This document shows, in pieces, positions 16,696 to 22,281 of a stretch of 64,000 nucleotides of DNA (the first letter of the stretch is position 1; each line of letters begins with the position of its first letter). Source of the stretch: Microbacterium halophytorum (GTDB lineage Bacteria > Actinomycetota > Actinomycetes > Actinomycetales > Microbacteriaceae); assembly GCF_002970975.1 (NCBI RefSeq), contig NZ_PNFA01000009.1:144791-208790 (forward strand), in the 5' to 3' direction. Under the pieces are notes generated by a model, which saw only the letters and a list, made by a program, of their open reading frames with translations, made no database searches and had not been told where the DNA came from. Both the position numbers and the translations under genes were made by a program.

Positions 16696-17394
16696 ATGTG
16701 CGGACGTTTCGCCATCGATGACAAGGTCAACGAGTCGATCACGGACTTCGTCGAGCAGACCGGCCGGAAGCCCGAGGACTGGGCCCCTGACTGGGAAGCC
16801 CGGTGGAACATCGCGCCCACGACGCAGATCCCCGTGCTGCTCGACTCGGCGAAAGACCGGCAGCTCCGGTTCGTGCGGGCGCGCTGGTCGCTAGTCCCAC
16901 CATGGTCGGACGCGATCGCACCGAAGTTCCCGACCTTCAACGCCCGTACCGAAGGCATCGCCGAGAAGGCCACCTGGAAGCGCCCGCTGAGGACGTCGCG
17001 GTGCATCATCCCGGCGAACGGCTATTACGAGTGGACCGGGGAGAAGGGCTCCAAGCAGCCGTGGTGGATCCACCCCGCCGACGGCCACATCGGGTTCGCC
17101 GGCCTCTACTCCTGGTGGCGCCCCAAGGGCACCGACGACGACTGGACCCTCACTGCGACGATCCTCACCACCGCGTCAGTTCCGCACCTCGCCAACATCC
17201 ACGACCGCAACCCCGTGACCCTCCCCCAGCGGATGTGGGAGCACTGGATCGACCCGACTGTCACCGGCGACCAAGCCCTCGCCGACGAGGCCATCGCCAC
17301 GCACCAGGACGAGGCCGCAGCGCTCGACTACTACCCCGTCGCACCGTTCAAGACCGGCGACAGCGGGCCGCAGCTCATCGAGCGAGCGGCGTAA
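16696..17394 (+). CDS. SRAP-domain abasic-site DNA-binding protein (YedK/HMCES family)
   Basis: 232-aa protein covering the whole SRAP fold. All the conserved active-site residues are present: Cys2 directly after Met, Asn82 in FNARTE, Glu112 in YYEW and His169 in NIHDRNP. Family members use Cys2 to form a thiazolidine crosslink with abasic sites in single-stranded DNA, shielding them from cleavage. Here it would protect host or phage DNA under damage. It is the first plus-strand gene of the accessory block, with its own leaderless promoter. Bacterial chromosomes often carry SRAP genes, so it may be an acquired host gene. Confidence 0.92.
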   Translation: MCGRFAIDDKVNESITDFVEQTGRKPEDWAPDWEARWNIAPTTQIPVLLDSAKDRQLRFVRARWSLVPPWSDAIAPKFPTFNARTEGIAEKATWKRPLRTSRCIIPANGYYEWTGEKGSKQPWWIHPADGHIGFAGLYSWWRPKGTDDDWTLTATILTTASVPHLANIHDRNPVTLPQRMWEHWIDPTVTGDQALADEAIATHQDEAAALDYYPVAPFKTGDSGPQLIERAA

Positions 17395-17397
17395 GAT
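17392..17397 (+). promoter_or_regulatory. -10 element of a leaderless promoter overlapping the SRAP stop codon
   Basis: TAAGAT shares its TAA with the SRAP stop codon; six bases then GTG at 17404. Confidence 0.5.
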
Positions 17398-17403
17398 CAG
17401 GCA

Positions 17404-17655
17404 GTGCCCTACCGCGTAACGCTCCGATCCGCCCAGACACTCGACATCGAAGCGCCGGCAGGGTCCCTCCCCGAGTTCACGCCAGCGATCCGCGCCGCAG
17501 TCCCCAACGGATTCGAGCTCGCTTCCGCACGAGCCCACGCTGGCACCGGCGTCGCTCGCGCTACGGAGACCAGAGAAGTGGAGATCGCGACCCTCGACGA
17601 GCTCCCGGCCGGCGTTCCCGATGGTTGGCAAGCGCTCAGCGTGTACGAGGTGTAG
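17404..17655 (+). CDS. Small phage protein of unknown function
   Basis: 83 aa, GTG start six bases after TAAGAT. A beta-rich N-terminus (YRVTLRSAQTLDIEAP) is followed by an acidic C-terminus ending SVYEV. No motif recognised. It starts 9 bp after the SRAP stop, so it can be read from either its own promoter or the SRAP transcript. Confidence 0.6.
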   Translation: MPYRVTLRSAQTLDIEAPAGSLPEFTPAIRAAVPNGFELASARAHAGTGVARATETREVEIATLDELPAGVPDGWQALSVYEV

Positions 17656-17697
17656 AAGCCACAGCATCCAAGCCGCGCGACCGGCCGGGCACCTCGG

Positions 17698-17703
17698 TAC
17701 GCT
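17698..17703 (+). promoter_or_regulatory. -10 element of a leaderless promoter (51-aa gene)
   Basis: TACGCT, seven bases, then the ATG at 17711. Confidence 0.5.
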
Positions 17704-17710
17704 CGCATAC

Positions 17711-17866
17711 ATGCCACGCAGGCTCGTCTGGTCCGAGGTCCGCGATCTCCTCGACATCGCCGCCTGCGTCGACGTCGACGAACTGATCGGAGCACTACGC
17801 GAGTACCAGGCCGATCCGCCGCTGCCGAACGAGCCCGTCGACCCTGACCTCGACTACGACGAGTAG
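17711..17866 (+). CDS. Very small acidic phage protein
   Basis: 51 aa, MPRRLVWSEVRDLL then a strongly acidic end (VDPDLDYDE). No recognised domain. The in-frame extension upstream to 17621 would overlap the previous gene and lacks a promoter or ribosome-binding site, so the short start is chosen. Confidence 0.55.
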   Translation: MPRRLVWSEVRDLLDIAACVDVDELIGALREYQADPPLPNEPVDPDLDYDE

Positions 17867-17980
17867 CTGCCGATACGCGATCGCCGAAGATTGAGCCTCC
17901 GTCGCCCAGGACGATCACTGGTCGGCAATGCGCGCCTACCTCTCCGCCACGCTGAACTGGGGCTACGCTGTACGATTCGA

Positions 17981-17986
17981 TACGCT
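17981..17986 (+). promoter_or_regulatory. -10 element of a leaderless promoter (DUF4145 gene)
   Basis: TACGCT, seven bases, then the ATG at 17994; the hexamer is identical to the one at 17698. Confidence 0.55.
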
Positions 17987-17993
17987 GGCGGTC

Positions 17994-18794
17994 ATGTCCG
18001 CCAGCGACCCGCAGAGTTCCGCCGGGGCGGGTTACGTTCACGTAGCCGCGAACCTTGGATCTTCGACAGGCGCTTTCCTGTGCCCGAGATGCAACAAGCA
18101 CAGTTCGTTTCAACGGGCCCCGCTCAAAGTATCGACCACCGGCGGCCCACGCGGCAGCAAGCTAACGCACTTCCAAGACGACCACGAGTTCGGGATCGGC
18201 ACGGTCGGGCTCGTGTCTGAAGAACTGGCCGTTCAGTGGTTCGCGGCGGTCTGCATGTGGTGCCGTCGGTCATCGGTGTGGCGCGACGACGAACTCATTT
18301 ATCCAGTTCCTAGCGCTGACATCCATCCGCACCCGGACATGCCGGAAAGCGCAGCGAGCCTGTTCCGAGAATCGGCCGCTGTCCTCTCGACCTCGCCACG
18401 TGCGGCTGTGGCACTTGCCCGAGCATCACTCGAGACGTTCCTCAAGCATCAATATCCCGATGTCAAGCGGAAAGATCTCAACCAGCGGGTGGGACTTCTA
18501 CACGGACAGGTGCGCAACCCGGTCTGGCAGACGCTCACAGCCCTACGCGTAGTCGGGAATGACGCGCTGCACGATGGCATCATCGCGATCGATGTCGACG
18601 GCACTGACGTAGGTACGATCCGGTCGTTGCTCCAGGCCGTGAACCTCTTGGTCGAGGAACTGATCACTCAGCCAGCTGCCGCGCAACACCTCTATGACCA
18701 ACTACCAGAGGCAAAGAGAGTAGGCGCTGAGCAGACCGCCACACGGATGTCGACGGCGGGGCTGCCCGATGACACCACGCCCGTAGCAAGCTGA
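17994..18794 (+). CDS. DUF4145 domain protein
   Basis: 266 aa. The N-terminal part has paired cysteines (CPRC and CMWCRR) that may bind zinc. The C-terminal half (from FRESAAVLSTSPRAAVALARASLETFL to GNDALHDG) is a DUF4145 helical domain. DUF4145 proteins are frequent in prophages and defence-type loci and often accompany nucleases; function is not established. An upstream ATG at 17928 is in frame but has no signal; the leaderless -10 supports 17994. Part of the left cargo block. Confidence 0.75.
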   Translation: MSASDPQSSAGAGYVHVAANLGSSTGAFLCPRCNKHSSFQRAPLKVSTTGGPRGSKLTHFQDDHEFGIGTVGLVSEELAVQWFAAVCMWCRRSSVWRDDELIYPVPSADIHPHPDMPESAASLFRESAAVLSTSPRAAVALARASLETFLKHQYPDVKRKDLNQRVGLLHGQVRNPVWQTLTALRVVGNDALHDGIIAIDVDGTDVGTIRSLLQAVNLLVEELITQPAAAQHLYDQLPEAKRVGAEQTATRMSTAGLPDDTTPVAS

Positions 18795-18813
18795 CCTTCC
18801 GCGCACGACGAAA

Positions 18814-18852
18814 GCGCCCCGGCTACTCTCCCGTAAGAGAGCGCCGGGGCGC
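18814..18852. terminator. Hairpin after the DUF4145 gene
   Basis: Ten-base arms GCGCCCCGGC / GCCGGGGCGC with an inner CTCTC/GAGAG pairing. The same outer stem recurs in the terminator at 20282-20321. On the minus strand the stem is followed by CTTTCGTC, so it can also stop leftward transcripts. Confidence 0.7.
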
Positions 18853-19162
18853 AGTGTGTGGCGTCGAAGTCAGACCGAGCCGTCGCGGGCATCCGTCTCA
18901 GAGGCGATCGCTCGTGCCGCACTGTCCGTGGGTGGTGCGGCGCCGGTCCTCTCAGCCGAACGAAGCGGCGAGCCCCGGGATAACCCGCGGGAGCCTGACT
19001 CGCCCGCACGGAACACACCTCGCTAGGCTCTGTGCCGCAACGCCTTGCGTCATGTGCTATATCGTGTAATAGTTGAGTCGTGCCCGCCCCCGAGGGGGAG
19101 AGGGAAGTCACCCCTGGGAGATCCTGTCGCTGATGGGGCCCAGGGGTTCGGCGTTTCTGGGG
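18853..19162. other. Non-coding stretch between convergent cargo genes
   Basis: I see no supportable gene in these 310 bp. A short GC hairpin (CGCCCCCGAGGGGG near 19088-19100) may help end the leftward DUF3800 transcript. Confidence 0.4.
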
Positions 19163-19732
19163 TCAGTATCCTTGGTTCGTCGGAAGAATCCAGGCCTGCC
19201 GCTCGAATCCATGCTCGCCGCCGTTCTGTATGGACTCGCAGACCGCACCGCACACGGCATCGGCGATCCAGAGTAACGGCTCGGCCGGTCCCGGCATGTG
19301 GTCGATACGGAAGTTTCGATCCACGACACGTTTGTTGCGCAGTGCGTCCAACATCTTCCTGTCTCGCACGTCGTCCGACTTGCCCCGCGATTCGAACACT
19401 GCGCGGTCGACCCCAACTTGGGACAGTTCGTACAGAAGCACCTCGATGCACGCGCGGCGGGAACGTTCAGGCGTTTCGTGGATAGTCGTTTTTCGCACAG
19501 CAACGAAGTGCATCAGGCTTAGGCCGAGCAAATCCGACACCACTTTTCCCTGCCGCGCTGGGTCCAGATTCGTCCAGTGGAGCTTGCGCGCCCCGGCCGG
19601 GAGACTTCGCCGCAGCGCATTGCGCGTGGACTCTTCACCGTCTTCACTTATGACGAACGAAGCAGTGAGCACGAACGGTAGCCCGCTCCCAGTCCCCCCT
19701 ACTTGGGCCTCGTCAACGTAGGCGCATTCCAC
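19163..19732 (-). CDS. DUF3800 domain protein (first of two)
   Basis: 189 aa. It opens with the DUF3800 signature YVDEAQ (usually YVDESG) and closes with WIADAVCGAVCES, the conserved Asp-containing helix. The predicted fold is RNase H-like and the conserved acidic residues suggest a metal-dependent nuclease, but no activity is established for the family. It starts 11 bp after the 109-aa gene on the same strand; the pair probably shares the leaderless promoter at 20080. A second, quite different DUF3800 gene lies at the other end of the prophage. Confidence 0.75.
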   Translation of the reverse strand: MECAYVDEAQVGGTGSGLPFVLTASFVISEDGEESTRNALRRSLPAGARKLHWTNLDPARQGKVVSDLLGLSLMHFVAVRKTTIHETPERSRRACIEVLLYELSQVGVDRAVFESRGKSDDVRDRKMLDALRNKRVVDRNFRIDHMPGPAEPLLWIADAVCGAVCESIQNGGEHGFERQAWILPTNQGY

Positions 19733-19743
19733 CGGCGCGCTAC

Positions 19744-20073
19744 CTACGTCAGGCGGGCTCGGATGCGGTCCCAGTCAAGATTCGATACGGCGTCATCGAA
19801 ACTGTCCGCTGGATTGTGCATCCGGTCCAACAGTTCGTCGTTCTCGTCATGAAGGTCGATGGTCCACTGCTCGGCTCCGAGGTACGTCTCCGGGTTCTCG
19901 CCCGCTGGCCACCGTGTGACTTCCACGCGAACGGATTCAGGCCCGCTCGCCGTCTCGACATCCAGGTGGAGCGTCGTTGTCTCGACGAGATCAAGCCCGT
20001 GCGGAGTCGCGCTGATACCGCGCTTGGCGAGCGCGTCAAGCATCATCTTGGCATGGCGTTCACGAGTAGTCAT
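19744..20073 (-). CDS. Unknown protein in a two-gene unit with DUF3800
   Basis: 109 aa. N-terminal half: ALAKRGISATPHGLDLVETTTLHLDVETASG; C-terminal half acidic with LDWDRIRARLT. It has no membrane segment and is not recognised. A TAAAGT element ends 6 nt before the ATG. Placement immediately before DUF3800 suggests a functional pair, perhaps a regulator or inhibitor; that is a guess. Confidence 0.6.
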   Translation of the reverse strand: MTTRERHAKMMLDALAKRGISATPHGLDLVETTTLHLDVETASGPESVRVEVTRWPAGENPETYLGAEQWTIDLHDENDELLDRMHNPADSFDDAVSNLDWDRIRARLT

Positions 20074-20079
20074 GCCTCG

Positions 20080-20085
20080 ACTTTA
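20080..20085 (-). promoter_or_regulatory. -10 element of a leaderless promoter (DUF3800 unit)
   Basis: TAAAGT on the minus strand, six bases, then the ATG at 20073. Confidence 0.5.
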
Positions 20086-20281
20086 GATCAGTATCACCCC
20101 ATGAGCGCCACCGTCTACGGGATAACGTCGTCGCGATCTCGCCGGAGAATATGGATGCGTCTCCCCTGCCGCCAGTTGCCCCGTCCGGGGCGATCAGCGT
20201 TTCATGTGTAGACGGTCGCGGGGAGCCCGCCGCAGTCTCGCCTGCCGTGACGCGTACGAAGACTGACCGCAACGAAGAAGC

Positions 20282-20321
20282 GCGCCCCGGCCGCTCCCTT
20301 GTGAGGAGCAGACCGGGGCGC
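20282..20321 (-). terminator. Terminator of the late (structural/lysis) operon
   Basis: Stem GCGCCCCGG / CCGGGGCGC with an inner GCTCC/GGAGC pairing, followed on the minus strand by GCTTCTTCGTT. It lies 55 bp after the last lysis gene. The outer stem equals that at 18814-18852. The 195 bp between it and the DUF3800 unit show nothing I can name. Confidence 0.75.
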
Positions 20322-20375
20322 AGTTCTGTACCAGCGCTTTATGCTTTGGTCTTCGCGTTCACTGCGGCGCGGCCA

Positions 20376-20672
20376 TCAGCTTTCACCTCGCGGGGTAGAG
20401 CCGAGGCCGATCTTCTTCAGCCACGCGTCGACGGCAGGAATCGCCATGACGCGTGAGATCGCGGCACTGATCGCTGCGGCACCCGCGATGACGCCGGCCG
20501 CCCACGCGACCCAGGACGCCGGCAGAACGTCCGCGACAGCGTCGAGCACCTGCGGTGCGACGAGAACGAACGTGGCGAGGATGCCGGCGAGGGTGACGGC
20601 AACCTGCACGGCGGTACGCAGGGCACGCTGCGCCTTGAACCAGATCTCGCCCGAGGGCTGAGTAGTGCTCAT
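20376..20672 (-). CDS. Holin-like small membrane protein
   Basis: 98 aa with two hydrophobic segments (about residues 22-48 and 56-78) and a charged C-terminus (WLKKIGLGSTPRGES), the layout of small phage holins. It is the last gene of the late operon and overlaps the upstream gene by 4 bp (ATGA). It is expected to make inner-membrane lesions that time lysis and release the endolysin. Confidence 0.65.
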   Translation of the reverse strand: MSTTQPSGEIWFKAQRALRTAVQVAVTLAGILATFVLVAPQVLDAVADVLPASWVAWAAGVIAGAAAISAAISRVMAIPAVDAWLKKIGLGSTPRGES

Positions 20673-20947
20673 GGTTTCTCCTTCGTGTGATGTGCGGACG
20701 TCGACGGCCAGTCGGGCAGATCCCCGGGGCCGAGACAGGGCGCGTCGATGATGATGCGGCGGTGTACCGCGAGGGCTTCGCGCAGGATTCGGTTGTCGCG
20801 CTCGGCACGATCCGCGCGGTCGATCTCCTGCCGCCGGAGTGCGACCTTCGTGTCGCGTGCCCGGTTCCACTGCTCGACGGCGGTCTTGATGACGAGGCTG
20901 ACGACGCCGCCACCGATGAGGGCGACGACCCACTGGGTAACATCCAT
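20669..20947 (-). CDS. Small membrane protein of the lysis cassette
   Basis: 92 aa: one N-terminal membrane helix (residues 6-22), then a charged alpha-helical stretch (RRQEIDRADRAERDNRILRE) likely to form a coiled coil. This N-in or N-out single-span layout is common beside actinophage holins. A lysis role is inferred from position between two other membrane proteins and the endolysin. Confidence 0.6.
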   Translation of the reverse strand: MDVTQWVVALIGGGVVSLVIKTAVEQWNRARDTKVALRRQEIDRADRAERDNRILREALAVHRRIIIDAPCLGPGDLPDWPSTSAHHTKEKP

Positions 20948-20950
20948 CAG

Positions 20951-21388
20951 CTACCCCCGGCGTGGCTCGTAGTCCCACCTGCGGGTGAGCATCATGCGGA
21001 CGATGAAGACAGCGGCGGCGAGGACGATGAAACCCATCTGTGTCCAGCGTGACGATCCGGGTTCGGCGTTTATCTGCGCGGCGAGGACGGTTGCCTCGTA
21101 GATGCCCGCCCCGGCGAGGATGAGACCGATCGAGGATCGTTCCACCCACCACCAGCCCGGCAGCACCGCGACCGTGCCGCCGAGCCCGCCCAGCGTGATC
21201 AGCACCGCCCAGAACAATGTCAGTGCCGTCCCGAGCCGCCATTCGACCGACGACGGCGGGTTCGTGATCGTCACCATCCCGACCGCCGTCGTGATCAGGT
21301 ACACGCAGAAGTAGAACGCTTTCAGGTGCCGCGGCTCGCTGATCGCCTCCCACAACCGCCGCACTGCAGAGACGGCACGCATGATCAC
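20951..21388 (-). CDS. Four-helix membrane protein of the lysis cassette
   Basis: 145 aa with four hydrophobic segments (about 24-41, 55-76, 86-105, 118-133). The GTG start overlaps the endolysin stop by 4 bp, so translation is coupled. Multi-span membrane proteins next to the endolysin are commonly holins or holin partners in actinophages; which of the three membrane proteins is the true holin cannot be decided from sequence. Confidence 0.6.
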   Translation of the reverse strand: MIMRAVSAVRRLWEAISEPRHLKAFYFCVYLITTAVGMVTITNPPSSVEWRLGTALTLFWAVLITLGGLGGTVAVLPGWWWVERSSIGLILAGAGIYEATVLAAQINAEPGSSRWTQMGFIVLAAAVFIVRMMLTRRWDYEPRRG

Positions 21389-22194
21389 CCCTTGAGGCGT
21401 TCGGCGGTCTTCGTGAGGATCGCGTCTGCGAGCTCGGACGCCTGCACCTCGGTCACCTGGCCGGCGATCGCGTCCGCGAGGGCCTGCACGTCGATGTCGC
21501 CGCCGCCCTGCGCGCGTTCGATCTGCTGCGCACCGATCTCCGACATGATCGCGCCCGTGAGGGAGCCGTGCGTACGGACGCCCTTCTTTCCGAAGCGCAC
21601 GCTGTCGTAGATCGCGAGCACGCGATCCGCCATGCGCTTGATCAGGTCACCGATACCGTTCCGCGCCCACACGTGCGCGGCCATGTCCTCGTACGGGAAG
21701 GTGCGGATAACCTCCGCGGCAACCCGCTTCACGTCTTCACTGGAAAGGGGCATGTCTTCCTCCTCGATCTCGCCTGCCGCGCTGGCAGTGCTGTAGTTGA
21801 TGGGTGCGCCAAGAATGGTCTCGGTCCACCCGAAGTAGGGCCGGCCGATCTGCGCTTCACGCTGGTCGATCGTGCAGACGCCGACCTCGCCGTACTTCGG
21901 GTAGTCGGTAGCGACGACTCGGCCACCGCCGAGGCTGATCACGACATCGCCCGCGTCACTCCCTGCCTTCGGCCCCCACCAGACGGGGACACCTGCGGGC
22001 GGGTTACGGTCGCCGGCGTGCTTGCCCGGGCTCCCGTACCAACCGGCCGTGGCCGTCTGATAGTCGCCATTGGCGAGGCCCGCCGCTCCCGCCTGCGCGT
22101 ACGCCTGCCACACGTAGTAGAGGCACGCGCCGTGATGGGCGAGCTCGCCCCAATTGCGGAGGATGCTCGCCGCCTTCGCTCCGTCAGCTGCCAT
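21385..22194 (-). CDS. Endolysin, NlpC/P60- or CHAP-type
   Basis: 269 aa. The N-terminal half (residues 1-140) has a catalytic Cys in GACLYYVWQAYAQAG (Cys24) and the GDVVISLGGGRVVATD segment typical of cysteine peptidases acting on peptidoglycan stem peptides. The C-terminal half is helical and rich in charged residues and may bind the cell wall. It should release progeny phage at the end of infection. Ribosome-binding site GGGAGGG. First gene of the lysis cassette. Confidence 0.72.
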   Translation of the reverse strand: MAADGAKAASILRNWGELAHHGACLYYVWQAYAQAGAAGLANGDYQTATAGWYGSPGKHAGDRNPPAGVPVWWGPKAGSDAGDVVISLGGGRVVATDYPKYGEVGVCTIDQREAQIGRPYFGWTETILGAPINYSTASAAGEIEEEDMPLSSEDVKRVAAEVIRTFPYEDMAAHVWARNGIGDLIKRMADRVLAIYDSVRFGKKGVRTHGSLTGAIMSEIGAQQIERAQGGGDIDVQALADAIAGQVTEVQASELADAILTKTAERLKG

Positions 22195-22281
22195 AGTGTC
22201 CCTCCCGGGAAATAGGAAGCCCGCCCGGGTTTCAAGCCCGGGCGGGCTGTCAATTCGCCCCGATCGGGGGCTGTATCGGGG

